DNA of 64,000 bases from Rhizoclosmatium globosum (GCA_002104985.1 MCGO01000002.1:682001-746000); one strand, 5' to 3'. Positions 51,124-63,699 are shown, numbered from the stretch's first letter. Made by a program: numbers and translations. The notes: generated by a model from the letters alone, not told the origin.

Positions 51124-52545
51124 TTATTCTCCGGGAGTCAATCGTGAGATTATCGCTCCCTCATCCTCATAGAACGCTTAAATAAAGATGTTCAGCACAG
51201 GTGGCAAACAAATATAGATTACCTTTTCCACTGACGTTTTCCAACAGCGCAGCAGCTTTTTCCAGCCATTTTGACGGTAGGGCGAATGAAAAACCCGTAT
51301 CCAAGTTCGTGACTCTTCCGAATGGTACGAGACAGACTTTTTTATAATCCACTCCGCCAGAACAGTGAGCTCCTTCATTACCACAGCATGATGATGTTCC
51401 TCTGAAGCAGGTAGATATCTATAACTTCACTATATCGCTTTCCAAGCGATATCAGGTTCGTGAGGTCCATCAAGATTTGGGTTGGACCCCATTCGAAAAC
51501 AGAACCTGTCGGGGCCCACATCCTTCCCGAGTTCAATAAATAAGCCATCACTTTCAGGGGGCCCAGATTTAAATATGAATGCGCTCTTTTGAATTCCAGA
51601 TCTCAAATCAAGCGAGAGAGGTGCCGAAACACCAATGCGTCGAGTTCTTTCTCCATTGCCTGCCTCCAAGCATCGAACAGAGAATGAAAGCCGTGATTGT
51701 TTCCGGGTCATTGTTGTAAAGCATTAGTAACTCCTCCAAATATTCCTGATGGGAATCTTGTTCTACAGATACTCCCACCTGAAATAGTCTTTCAAGAAGA
51801 GAGCCAGATTCTGAATTTTCCTTCTTCCAATGGTGTAGGATGCGTGCTATTCGGGTTGTCCATATTGGTATTCTGGGCAGAGTGTCACTTTGCAACCAGA
51901 AAGTACAATGAATTCTTGACGTATTGTGCAATAAGTGCACCGCGAAAGTGAGATGGATCAAAACTATTGCCAAACGGCAAGTCGAACTGGATAACAACTG
52001 ATCTTTCTGCTTGCTCTGAGGACTTCCATTTTTGGCAAATGACAGTTTCAATGAGCTTGATTGAATTCAGCGAAATAACCAGACATACTCCTTCTGCCTT
52101 GACAGTGTCGACGAGTTCAATGGGAGTCCACTGTGAAGGTGTCAAAGAGGTGTCAGACGTGAAAACAACGAATACAAGCCAACCTTTTCTGCTAACTGAG
52201 CTACAATGTCAAACTTCGTCTCACTCGATGGATTTCTGAGTAGTTTTGCCAGAGGTGAAGTCAGGTTGAGAGAAGTCTTGCCCTTGATGACGGAAAAGGA
52301 AGGCAAATACTGATTGATTACAGCGTGTACATCCGAAGCAGGACCATATACTCCATCAGCCAGGATCGCAGCCAGGATGGTAGTAATGTGGGCAACAAGG
52401 CTCTCTCGCATATGATCCGAGTCTGGCTCGATTTCACAAAAATCTTCGCAACACAACCGTCCAACGAAACCAAACCTCCTCCGCCAAACAGCGATCCTGT
52501 TTGCACATCCAACCAACCAACCACCGCTGCATCGACCCATCTCAA
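51124..52545 (-). CDS. Unrecognised multi-exon protein
   Basis: Reads as one gene from the start near 52545 (MRWVDAAVVGWLDVQTGSLF) through 'LVAHITTILAAILADGVYG', an intron (GTTGGC...TTCACAG, about 52184-52130), 'WTPIELVDTVKAEGVCLVIS', 'ALIAQYVKNSLYFLVAKS', 'ITAFILCSML', 'SAFIFKSGPPESDGLFIELG' and 'VCLVPFGRVTNLDTGFSFAL', ending 'RLTPGE' at 51124. Several frame changes of the missing-base kind lie between 52450 and 51400. Composition suggests a folded cytosolic alpha/beta protein without membrane helices. It shares a 165-bp divergent promoter region with the Whi3-like gene. I could not place it in a family. Confidence 0.5.
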
Positions 52546-52710
52546 GTTTGCATTCCAACAACAACGACTGCCCTCGTCCGTTGCACCACAGACAGAAACC
52601 TGTTTTCTTTCCGCATTTGAATCGCATCATCTTTCGTTGAATTGCAGCCACCCACCCACCCACGCCGGAAGAGCCCTAAAGCGTCACTCTCACAGTACTC
52701 TTTCGCTTAA

Positions 52711-54977
52711 ATGGTCTATGATCTGTCGCCGCCGCAGTCGCTCGATGGCTCGTCCCACTTGCTCAATGTACGTTTTTGCTGGTTTCAACCCAGTTTCAGG
52801 TTGCGCCCCCGGTCATGGCCTAACCCAGCTTCCTTTTAACAGCAACCACATGAAGAGATCTCGACTATCTTTGTCGTTGGCTTTCCCGAGGACATTCAGG
52901 ACAGGGAATTCCAAAACATGGTAAATTGGGTCTATATCAAATTGGTCAAGGTTGTTTATTCATCATTCCCTTCTTAGTTCATCTTCGCCCCCGGATTCGA
53001 AGCTGCAACGCTCAAGTTTCCCGCAAACTTCGATGCTGACGATGGGATCCCTGCGTACAAGAAACAAATTGTGAGTCTCACCTTGCCCCATGAAACAACG
53101 GACTACAAAATTTTCGCCATCACCCATCCAACTGACCGTCCATGCCTTTTACAGATTGGCTTTGCGAAATTCAAGTCACGGAAAGAAGCTAATTACGCTC
53201 GCGATTTCTTGACTGGCCGGAAAGTCGATGTTGAACGTGGCAGTATTCTCAAGGCTGAGATTGCAAAAAAGAACCTTCATATCAAACGCGCAAATGCCGA
53301 TTTCAATAATCCACCGATGACTCCTACTGCATACAATGTCCCTTCTAGCAACGGCGTTTCTATGATGAGCAATGTTTCTTCCCTCCCTCTCCCTTCTCCC
53401 GCGATGGCTCCTTTCCGACAGCCTGGATACAACAAGCAGTCGTCCTTTGACAATTCATTCTCCGAGTACAGCTCTGTAAATTCTCCTCTGCCTTGGGATA
53501 TTTTGAACGATGAGGATTCTGCCAGTTCTGCTGGTCACCATCTTCAGCAACAACACCAGCATCAACAACAACACCAACAATACCAGCATCTTCAACAACA
53601 GCAACAACAACAATCAATGAGAAACGCACAACTCGGGGGTAATTGGGGTTCACTGCACTCTCGAACTCACAGTAGCTCAACGGATTTGATGTTGGACAGC
53701 CAGCAAAACCATCAACAGCATTATAGCAATCCCAAACACTCACTTGGAAGTTCGCCAACAGACCTTGATGCTGAAGTTGAAATCCTTGCACAACCACCAT
53801 CCCTTGATGTTGGTTCCATGTCATCGTTCCGCAGTGTCTTTGAGGCGTCCATGTCATTAAACAGCAACAATAACCAACTGAACGGAAGCAACGGTAATGG
53901 CACCACTGCCATCAACATTTCTAGCGGAAACAGTGATCTTGGAAACCAACAGGACAAGACTGGAACAAGTCTTTCATCCTCTCCATTCCTCAGGTCGTTT
54001 TGCGTCCCGAATGAATTCGCTTACAAACACATCTGGTTTCAGCAGTGCTCTGTTCAGCAGCGAGTCTTTACTCTCGTTGCCTCCTGGCCTCAAGATCAAC
54101 ACGAAAAACAACAGTAGCCCGAACACGAGCAGCGGCCCCATGACTGCACCCGTAAACCCATCTTCCAGTCTGTTGAGCGGTCTTGGAAACAACTCGTCGT
54201 CTATGCATCATTCAAACGACAGAGCGCCACTTCCATTGAGCATCAACACTGGTAGTAACAGAGAGAGAGAACTGAGCATTAGCAATGGAACGGTACCCAC
54301 ACCAAATGGAAACAACAACCCCCCTGCGCTCTCGTCAAAGTTTCCTCCTCTTTCAATCAGCATCCCTACAAGTGCAAGTGCAAATGGAAACGGAATGGGA
54401 CCAATAGGTTCACAACAACAGCAACAACAACAACAACCACAAATGACGCCAACGACGTTGAACAGTGCGCCCGTGTTTTCCGCGAACGGAGTCACCGCAG
54501 CTGGAATTGCGAGTGCAGGCTTCCGATGCCCTGCGGACCAGAATCCACCATGCAACACATTGTATGTGGGTAACTTGGCGACAAACACGAACGAAACAGA
54601 GTTGCGTGAGTTGTTCCAACGGTGTCCTGGATACAAACGCATGAGTTTCCGGGCGAGACCCAACGGTCCCATGGTCTTTGTTGAGGTTTGTGTTTGTTTT
54701 TTTTTGTGTCATTTAGATTTTTGGAGGTGAGACTGACATGTTGTGTTTATAGTTTGAAAATATTGCATACGCTCAACAGGCTTTGGGAGATTTGCATGGA
54801 ACTCTGTTGTCGACTTCCGTCAAGGGAGGAATCCGTCTCAGCTTTTCAAAGAACCCGTTGGGTGTTCGACCAAATGGGTTGACGACTCCGATTGGCAACG
54901 GAATGGTTCCACCTTCACCTTCTACTTCTATGCACACGCCGATGGGGTCATCTAATTTCTTTGACAGCGGTTTCTAA
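52711..54977 (+). CDS. Whi3-like RNA-binding protein with Q-rich linker
   Basis: Exons start at 52711 ([19 protein letters not shown]). After introns, RRM-like region 1 reads '[20 protein letters not shown]', '[20 protein letters not shown]'. A long Asn/Gln/Ser/His-rich linker follows, with Gln tracts at about 53545-53615 and 54412-54440, a prion-like composition. RRM 2 near the end has '[20 protein letters not shown]', '[20 protein letters not shown]' and '[17 protein letters not shown]', a wording typical of Whi3/Whi4-type fungal proteins. Whi3 binds and clusters mRNAs such as cyclin transcripts by condensation through its Q-rich part. One frame change lies near 54000, in the linker; unlike most others here, it needs one extra base or two lost. 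Confidence 0.88.
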
Positions 54978-55190
54978 GTATATTGCAGTTCGTTCTCTCT
55001 TTTTGTTTGTTTCTCCAACTCTTTCATTTTTCTTTTGCTTTGTTTTTTCGTTTTCGTATTCTTTGCTCCAACATTCTCATCCCGTAGAGCGAATTTACCA
55101 GTGTTGCTATTTACCATTTTACAATAAAGGAATAAGAAGGAAAAGGAGGAAGTCTGTTCATTTATTTGTTTTTTCATAACACTGTCAAAA

Positions 55191-56960
55191 ATGAGCACTT
55201 TTGTTGAGGGAGCATCTGACGACCTGTTTGCTTCACCTGAAGCAAACCTTGAGCAGTTTGTGTCGGGACTTGAGACCGTGATGCAGCGTGGAACACACCT
55301 GGATGCTGGCGGAGCAGTTCGACAGCTTGTGCGGCCGACACTTGGACGCACTGACGGTAACTTCTACTTCTGCGATAGTATTATTTAATTCTTTCATAAA
55401 CAGGATCGTTTGTTGCGGGACTTGCGCTGCTTCGGCGACTTCCGCAGCGATCGTTTGCCCTGCGACTCGCGAATGACGTCGAGGCGCAACTGCCGCGGGT
55501 ACGTGCCACCACCGCCGCCTTCGGGCTTGCTATTGCTGACTAATCTGTGTTGAAGGGGAAAGCAGCCGCTGCCGCAGTGGCTTTGCGGGCGATCCCCCTG
55601 CCGACCTTGTCTCGCTGTCCAGAAGATTACTGCGAGCGACGTTCAGGCCAGCAGCGTAATCAAACTCAAAAACATCTACGCGGCTGATAACTCGCCTTCT
55701 GTCGAGTATCTGCGCACAGCCCGCTTTGTGGGTTCGTTCACATCCCCTTTTCATACAAACCCTCTAACGTTCATACTATTGAATAGAGGCACTCATCAAG
55801 AACGTTTTTGGTGCAGAACAAACCGACAACTCAATGATTGATGAAAAGATTTGGTTACTTGCGTATGTCGCAAGTGTCCGAGAATCATGGACTGAAGACA
55901 ATTCTGGCCCCATTGAACGAAATACAGACATGCTGAAGCCAACTATTGATTCCCTTCACTATGCCTACACGATTTTCCCGAAATTGACCCCGGATATTGA
56001 TTTGCGCCATGAATTCAAGAATCTGTTGGATTGTGTGAGGTGAGGGGGGAGAAACAGACTTGACTGGAAGGGTAAAAGAGGCTGAAAATACGAGGAGGAA
56101 TGGGAATGGCTTGACAACAGATGAATCCTGCGAACTCTGGACTTGGACTGTTATGGATACAAACAGAAATGCAAACACATTCTCTGCTTTGATTTCTATG
56201 ATCTGTGGCATGGAATCTAAACTCAATCTTCCCAGGTTCCAATCGTCGCAGCTGGTCTCCTGTACTGGATTTCCACATACATATCTGACCGTGTATTTTA
56301 TGAATCCAATGCTCTTATTTCTACATCAGTCGCATCAGAGCCCATCCTTATTTTCGAGCTTCTGGAAGAAATTGCAATCGTACATCCTCTTCAACGCACA
56401 TTCATCCTGGAAAAGATTCTTGGTGAAGCAATTTTGAGAGGATATGATAGGCTTTCGCCATTGATTGCAGTTAAGCTTCGTTTATTGAATAGTGACGACA
56501 GATGAATGATAAAACTGACTTACCATTCTTCAACAACAGCTCGAAGTACGGAAAAAGTTCATGGATCGGTTGGTTTTCTTGCTTAAACTTGGGTTTGTGA
56601 TTTCATCCCTCGAATTCATGCTGGCGAATTGTGAGAAGATGGATGATGCGTTGTTGGTGTACTTTTTACGACAGGTATGTCTTGTCAGTGTGTTTCATCG
56701 CATTCTTACATCACCACAAGATCCATGACAATACTTCTGGTCCTTACCACTATCGAGTCATTGATTTACTCGTCAACCTCGTCTCAAAAATGGCGAGGCC
56801 TGATTTGCCATCAACAAAAGACTTGATGCTCAATTTGTTGGGTACATGGATGGGCAATATACAGACAGACTTGGAAACAGCGTCTCCAGAGCTGTTACCT
56901 GGGTTGAAGAATTTAGAGGAGAGGCTGTTTGCGGAGCAGGAAAAGTTGACGAATGCTTAA
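55191..56960 (+). CDS. NELF-C/D (TH1) family protein
   Basis: Start MSTFVEGASDDLFASPEANL. Later exons hold 'LIKNVFGAEQTDNSMIDEKI' and 'WLLAYVASVRESW' (55850-55890), matching the 'YLLAYAASV-E-W' block of animal TH1. 'VPIVAAGLLYWISTYISDRV' (about 56237-56295) corresponds to 'FPVVAMGVLKWVDWTVSEP'. 'LVFLLKLGFVISSLEFMLAN' with 'LLVYFLRQILDNTSGPYHYR' corresponds to the block on rear helices of TH1. The end is 'GLKNLEERLFAEQEKLTNA'. NELF-C/D is part of negative elongation factor, which holds RNA polymerase II paused near promoters. Short introns and some frame changes occur around 55540 and 56490. The gene lies 214 bp downstream of the Whi3-like gene on the same strand. Confidence 0.8.
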
Positions 56961-57649
56961 TGGTTTTGATTGCTGTGACGTCGTTTGTTTGGGGAGTACG
57001 GCTGTGATTATTGCAGCTGATTATGTTTGTAAAGATCGTTTTAATATTAAAGCTTTGTGTTTTTGGTTGGACGGGAAGGTGAATACTAGGTGCACCTCGT
57101 TTCTTCTTTGAGTGGTTGATTCATTGTGACAGAGGAGTACGTCAATAGGGCGGTGATGCAGCGGACCAAAAAGATAGCACGCAGATAGTGGTGATTTAAC
57201 AACAAATTTAGGGCTGAAAAGCCCATAGTCGTGAAATCACTGGATATCACAGTGTGAAGATGGAAGCTGGCCACTTGTTTCAATCGCATTTCCATTGTTA
57301 CAACTAAAAGGAGCTGACGTTCTAACCGCTTACCACGAGCAAAACTGAAATTGATATGGTGCCACCCGTTCCGTTCCGATTCTATCTAAGTTGATTCGGA
57401 AGTGGCGGCACTAGAAGTGACCGCACTAAGTAATCAATACACATTATGGGTGCTCAAATGGTCGAAAGAGTCCACAACACTCACAAATAACGCAATGACA
57501 CGTAATTTCTCATTTCGCGTTAAATCAGCCAGTGACGAAGGTCAAAAATTTTCTAATTTGATGATATCCCCTACCTTAGACACCGAGAAGGGATATAAGG
57601 TGGCCTAAATTTTGGGAGAAGGTATCCATACTCAATACACTCTCCAAAA
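56961..57649. other. Interval upstream of sugar porter copy 3
   Basis: Only short open frames without recognisable content. The block shared by the promoters of copies 1 and 2 is not present. The 60 bp before the ATG at 57650 include GGGATATAAGG, a possible TATA element. Confidence 0.4.
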
Positions 57650-59252
57650 ATGACAAAGTCTGAGGCCTCCTCCACTTACAACTGGATCGTTGGGTTCGCT
57701 GCCGGTTTCGGTGGTCTCCTCTTCGGTGTAAGTAGAAGCCGCAACTCCCTCCTTTCCTCTCATTTCTCACATCTTCACTTTTCACCCAGTATGAAATCGG
57801 TGTCATTGGACAAGTTCTTGCGATGATCTCATTCCAGATCCAGTTCAACCTCATCAAGCTCGACTCACTGGAAACCCAATCTACGGTGATGACGGAAAGA
57901 CCATCGATGCTGACAACCAGGCTGACTTGGAGTCCTGGATTACTTCCACCTTCTTGTTCGGTTGTATTATTGGTGCTGCCATCTTCTCCGTTGTCTGTGA
58001 CAGACTCGGACGTAAGAAGTCCATCATCATCTCTGGTATCTTGTTCGCCATTGGTGGTCTTGTCCAGTGTACTGTTTCAACCCTTGGTCCTTTCTTGGTC
58101 GGTCGTGTCATTTCTGGTCTTGCCATTGGTATGCTTCTATGGTCGTCCCAATGTACATTGCCGAGACTGCTCCAGCTGCCACTCGTGGTGCCTTGTAAGT
58201 ATTGATTCAATCAACGCGTTCAAAACTAACCATGACCTTAGGACTACTGTTTACCAGCTCATGATTACTTTGGTATCTTCATTGCCACTGCCATCAACTC
58301 TATCATTATCAAGGCTGTCGACGACTTGAACTTCACTCAATGGCGTCTTGCCCTCGGAATGCAGATTGTTCCATCTCTCCTCCTTGTTCTCCTTGTCTCC
58401 TTCATCCCAGAGTCTCCACGTTGGTTGGCCGAGAAGGGTCTCCATGAGCAGGCTGTCCAAGTTATCTCCAAGCTCCGTGGCCTCGATGTTAACCACCGTG
58501 AAGTTGTTGCTGAGATGAAGGAAATCCAGGACGGTGTTGACTTCGACAAGAACTTGGGCGACTCTACCTGGGGTGAAATGTTCCGTGGATCAATTGGAAA
58601 GCGTACCATCATTGCCATTGTCAACCAGTCCCTCCAGCAGCTTACTGGTATCAACGTTATCTTGTACTACTCCAAGGATATCTTCAACGCCATGGGTTTC
58701 GCTTCCGCTGACACCAAGATTGCTTTCCCACTCGCCAACGCGTTCATCAACTTCATTGCCACCTTCCCTGGTATGTGGGCTGTCGACCGTTTCGGTAGAA
58801 AGACCTTGTTGTTCTGGGGAGCCCTCGGAATGGCCATCGGTCACGCCGGAGTCTTCACTTTCTTCCAGCTTTCCAAGTCTAACCAGCCACTTGCCTGGGG
58901 TGCCATTATCTCTGTCTACATTTTCTTGATCTCTTTCGCCACCACCTGGGGTCCAGTTGTTTGGTCTTACCAGGCTGAAATCTTCCCTCTCCGTGTTCGT
59001 TCCAAGGGTACTGGTATCGGTACTATGACCAACTGGATCTGGAACACCATCATTGCCTACGCTTTCCCACAAGTGTTCAGTGCTTTGAACAAGGGTCCAA
59101 GTGTCTACTGGATCTTCTTCTCCTTCTGTGCCATCATGTTTGTCTGGTCTTGGACTATGATTAAGGAGACCAAGGGACTCACTCTTGAGGAGATTGGTGA
59201 AGTCTTCGGTGAGGAGAAGAGAGACAGTGAGACTGGTACTGCCAAGAACTAG
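57650..59252 (+). CDS. MFS sugar (hexose) porter copy 3
   Basis: Close paralogue of copy 2, 13 kb away. Exon 1 is 57650-57727 (MTKSEASSTYNWIVGFAAGF). The next exon starts at 57790 with TATGAAATCGG and runs straight on through ATTGGACAAGTTC, so the intron that follows the 20-nt micro-exon in copies 1 and 2 is absent here. The third exon starts near 58241. Motifs as in copy 2: 'DRLGRKKSI', 'FIPESPRWLAEKG', 'QQLTGINVILYYSKDIF', 'KETKGLTLEEIGEVFGEE'. Frame changes near 57867 (CACTGG for CTCTTGG), 58131 (GGTATGC for GGTACTGC) and 58270 (ACTTTGG for ACTTTTGG) each fit one missing base. The whole last exon (58326-59252) is open. Confidence 0.92.
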
Positions 59253-59450
59253 ATGTAAAATTGCTGTGCTATTGTATGATTAGAATTCTTTTTGCTCCAA
59301 TTTTGTATCAAGATTAGCTTTTGGGGTTATTCTAAGTAAATAAATTGATTTGCTAGACTACCGTTTTGGAATTAATTCATTGTATTGGAAATTAGTGTGA
59401 AAACTTCAAAATATAATTGTAAAAACAAATCCACTCTAAGAAGCCCTTTT

Positions 59451-61540
59451 CAGTTTGGGAAGATCCACCTCAAAATAGCTCCGTCCAAACTGACGCTGAC
59501 TATGTGTTTCTGATCTGGACTGATTTTAACATTCATAATGTCTGTGCTGTGCCCAATTCCGATATACGCGACATCCCCTTCTTCGTAGCGGTATACTTGA
59601 CGAGTTTGTCGCTTCCTCCAATCACAAAATGCTTTCCATTCGCAGCAATATCCAGTCCATTGATCGTATCACTCTGTGACGCCTCCAATTCACGAATCAA
59701 CGAGCCATCAAAAGCCTCCCAATATGCAACTTTTCTGTCTGTTCCAGAAGTAAGAAGTTGGCTTTCGTCAGGGTAGTACGAAACAGCTTTGAAGAAGGAC
59801 GGGGCGAATAGGACTTGGTTACGGACGTAGCGGGTCAGGTCCCAGATAATACAGGATCCATCGGAGGAGGAGGAAACACATTCAAGATTGTTTTTACGAA
59901 GTTTGATGCAGGTTACGGTTCCTTTGTGCTCTTTCATGGCATCCTCGAGGGTTTGGACTTGAGGGTAATTTTCCAAACACGGACTTGGCCATCTGTAGTG
60001 TATTTTAGCCAATGTTGAGGAAACATGTTTTTACCTTCGCCTCCAGACACAATTCTAAAGTCGCCACGGTGGTTGAAGGGGTCACTCACGGCAAGGGCTG
60101 TCACGCTACGTTTGTGGGCGTCATGGATTTCGTATTGAAGACGACCAGATTGTGGTCCAAAAGCTCGGATTTTTCCATCATTCCATCCTTTGGAGAATAT
60201 TAGAGAGTTAGGATCAGGATTTATCAACTTACCACTGATCAAACTAGAACCATCTTTCTTGAAAGTAACGCAGTTGCATTCGAGGTTTGGAACGGCAATA
60301 CGCAAGAGTTCTTGGCAAGTTACAGCGTTCCAGATACGAATGTCGGTCATGGACGCTGTTGCGAAGACTTCGCTTGAGTCCCTGTTGCGAATGTATCAGC
60401 AAAATGAAGCATATTTGCATTATTACTCAACTGTGGAAAGCAAATGTCGTTGATGGAGAGTAGTGACAAGTTGATTTCAGGACTGGAGCAAATTCTTTCA
60501 ATCCAACATAGTAAATGTTGGAGTAAGCAGTTCCAGCAAAGAAGTGTTCAGGGTTATCAAAAGAAATTGACGTGACGCTTCCACTGACTTTCACGGATCT
60601 AGAATGGCGTTAATCAACGAATTACATCCTACGGCTTACTTGACGATCTTCAAACTAGGCAACTTCATGGCCGCAATACCTCCATCACCGCAACCAACTA
60701 AAACCATATCATTCTGAGGAGAGATGGCAACAGACAAAACGCCCATGCTGAACAAATCCTTCTCTTTGGAGGTCCAGAATGCTTAAACAATTTGGTTCTC
60801 AAGTTCACTTGCAACAAGTCACCAGTTGTGGTTCCACAGTACATAAACTCGTCGTCTTGATCAACAGTAATACACTTGACGATACGCTTGATTTGACCCG
60901 TCTGACAATCCGTGGCGCGAATCTTACGTTGAGTCGCGTTAAGCTCCCACACACGTAACGTGGAGTGACCACCCGTAACGAATGAGTTATCATCTTTGTT
61001 AAGGTACGCGAGCGAAAGTGTTACACCTGCAGAATCTTTTGAGGCCGGAGATCCACAAATCGCGGCTCCCTTTTCAAGGTCCCACACGATCACTGAGTTA
61101 TCGTCTTGGCCACCCAGGGACGCGAGGTACTTGTCGTTGGGGCTAAAAGCAAGAGCTTCGACTTTCACTTTGTGGAGAGTGAGCCGACGGAGGAGAGTAC
61201 GCGTCGCAAAGTCCCAGATGATAATATCGGCCTTTGTTGAATATGAGCGCATATATGTTGTAGATTATGACGATGAACGCACCTGGAATCCCATGTGGGT
61301 TATTTGACCACTTGCAATATACTTCCCACTCTTGGAGACTGACAAACAGCTGACCACGTTAGTATGCCCCTGTAAAAACTCCTGGGAGTTGGGTCGTTTA
61401 CTCTTGGCTTCATCAATGACGACAGTGGATCCGAGAGAGTAAATGGTGTGGATCCCATCTGGATGCTTGTGAAATCCAGAATGTACTGATCCTCCAAACC
61501 CGATGATACTTTCAAGTTTAAGGCTCTTGAAATCAGACAT
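59451..61540 (-). CDS. CFAP52: CFAP52/WDR16 ciliary WD40-repeat protein
   Basis: Axonemal doublet-microtubule protein made of two seven-bladed WD40 propellers. The ATG at 61540 reads MSDFKSLKLESIIGFGGSVH. Blades visible in order: 'VVSCLSVSKSGKYIASGQ', 'ADIIIWDFATRTLLRRLTLH', 'SVIVWDLEKGAAICGSPASK', 'TLRVWELNATQRKIRATDCQ', 'DIRIWNAVTCQELLRIAVPN', 'KIRAFGPQSGRLQYEIHDAH', 'QVRVWKI', 'SCIIWDLTRYVRNQVLFAPS' and 'DRKVAYWEAFDGSLIRELEA'. The ending 'GAILRWIFPN' is the typical CFAP52 C-terminus. Several small introns. Loss of flagella in most fungi removed this gene, so its presence indicates a swimming-zoospore life stage. Confidence 0.93.
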
Positions 61541-61655
61541 TTAAGGATAAGACTGTGAGAGGAACAGAGAGCAAGTGAAAAATGTTTTGTTGTGAAAACT
61601 GACAATTCTATCAAGTGATATGAGCTTTTCTCTCAAAATGATCTCTTTTATAAAC

Positions 61656-63395
61656 TTATTTTGCCTGGGGACAAATAGCATTTAAATATAACTGCCCATT
61701 CGCGAGAGCGAAATCAGAATTGGTATGTGTGTGGAAATAATCACCAGTCATTCCCCATCCATCACCAATTAATCTGTGAGATTGCACTCCATTTTGATCG
61801 ATAACGCTAAATCCATGCTTTTTCGCAAGGTTTCTTGCAACTTTGTTGATATATTCAGTCGCGGTGTCCACTTTCCCAACTTTTGGGCTCACTGTAATGT
61901 AGATTTTAGTCTTCGCTGTTCCGGCAAGCTCCTCCATAGCCTTATCCATCCATTCCGTGTAATTTCCAACTTTATAATCAGTATTCTCGAATTCCAATGT
62001 ATTAGATCATGCAGCCCCGACGAGAAGAACACAAAGTCCTGTTCCTTTGGCGGAAGCTTCCTCCAGACACCTTTTGGGTTCTTCCAATCCGTTTTCACAC
62101 TTAATCCAAGCTTGTCTTCATAGTTGCGGCAGGACTCCGGATATGACGTTCTGAAACGCAACCAATCGGCAAACATTGGGTCCTTAAACGCCCATACTCC
62201 CTCAAAGCCAACGCAAACATCTAAACTCGGGGCCCAGACAAGACTCAAATAGGATGGAGGGCCGGTGCGGTTGAAGGTTGTTTCCAACTGCCCTTCTCGA
62301 TAATGGCGGTCATGGCAGTTTTCGGTGGAAGGAGGACAATGCACCTCAGCATAATCATCAAGAATGTGAAATATCAAACGGTTCACGGATTCTGCCAGCG
62401 TGGAATCCCCCATCAAAGTGATGTTCTTGTTCGCCACGCAATCACGACTTTCTTGAACATTGAAGTAGTAAATTTGGCACTTCGCTGGAAGGAATCGCAG
62501 AAAGAAATACTGTGGCCCTACTTTGTCTATCCATTTTGATGTATCGACAAACGAGGTGTTCGCATCTGGAAATAACGTCGGTTTCAGAAATCGACCTCCG
62601 AACTGAAAGTCAGCCAAATCGGATAAGGAACAGTACGGAAGAGTCCTTAAGTGGGCGGATAATCGTTGCTCGGTCGACGAATTGGGGGGTTCAGTGAATG
62701 TGACCCTAAACTGATGGAGAACAGCCTTTTGAGGCCCGAGATGGAAGTATCCCTCATGCCAAGTCCATGGCTCATCCAATAGGACTGCGTTGTCAAAAAT
62801 AGTTACTCTGAATTCTCCAGACGTGAACATTGTGAAAGTGAACTGGTTATTTTGAATTAGTTGGGTATTCAGTGCGAAGAAATCGAAATACCTCCACATG
62901 AGACTCAGGAAAGATGGCAAAAGGTTTCAGAAACTGGCGTTCTATCGCATCTATACCATTGTTGTGTTCAAACAGCAATGTCAAATAAGGCCGAACAGTT
63001 GTTCCATTTTTAGGAAAAACCATCAAAGAGTGCTTTGAGCCGGATGTAAGATCTTCCGGAAACTGGATTTCATCGCTGTCCAAGCGAATTATTGTTTTGT
63101 TTGCAGATTGGGGTTTTGAAGTTGAGGCTGAGCTCGGGATCAGAGTTGTAGCCGTACTAGTAGCGAGGCTGACACTATATTCATGACTGTCAATCGTTGG
63201 ATTGGTAACTGCTTCGTTGGTTGTAGCTGGATGGACATCAAGAAGTCGTTCAGCAACTGAATCTTGGGATAGATCGTCCAATTGAGGGCTTACATCCCCA
63301 ACAGAGACTGCAAGCTGGAAGCTGCCGATGAGAGCAAAACATCCAACGATCAAAATTATGGCGGCCAAGTTTCTGACTCGTTCACTTGACAGCAT
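61656..63395 (-). CDS. Type II membrane PC-esterase/NXPE-like protein
   Basis: The ATG at 63395 gives a short cytosolic N-terminus and one membrane helix (LAAIILIVGCFALIGSFQLA), then a Ser/Thr-rich stalk and a lumenal domain. An intron lies near 62890. The domain has 'FRVTIFDNAVLLDEPWTWHE', then 'NKNITLMGDSTLAESVNRLI' (about 62425-62370), whose G-D-S is the SGNH/PC-esterase nucleophile motif. Later come 'FVFFSSGLHDLIHW' and, after a frame change near 62010 (one missing base), 'GDYFHTHTNSDFALANG'. The C-terminal Asp/His region contributes the rest of the triad in this superfamily. Relatives (NXPE, plant TBL, Cas1) often modify polysaccharides, for example by acetyl transfer. The substrate here is unknown. 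Confidence 0.72.
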
Positions 63396-63667
63396 TGAGG
63401 TATTGATGTCAGCCTAGCTTATTGATAGAAAATTTGCCGAAGGCTTCAGCAAAAAAGTGAAGTACTTATGTAAAAAACCATCATCATACAGTTCGTGCAC
63501 ACCTTTGTAATCACACCAGAGTCAGATTCGTGCTTTTCCTCAATTTCTTGCAATCCTTCTGATGAACTCATTTATGTAAGAAATTGAAATAAGTATAGTA
63601 CATTGCGCTCCAGCATGCTTTGGCTCGTTACATAGTCACAAAAAAAAAAATCCTTTAGGATTTAATA

Positions 63668-63699
63668 AAAAGAAAGAAAGAAAGAGAGAAGGAAAAAGA
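63668..63699. repeat. AAAG/GAAA purine repeat in a 5' leader
   Basis: A purine tract (AAAGAAAGAAAGAAAGAG and further A/G) ends directly at the ATG of the SS18-like gene. Probably part of its 5' leader. Confidence 0.7.

Noticed and set aside
57086..57608. Short open frames on both strands upstream of sugar porter copy 3
   Set aside because: No motif, no conservation signal and no splice support; probably chance.
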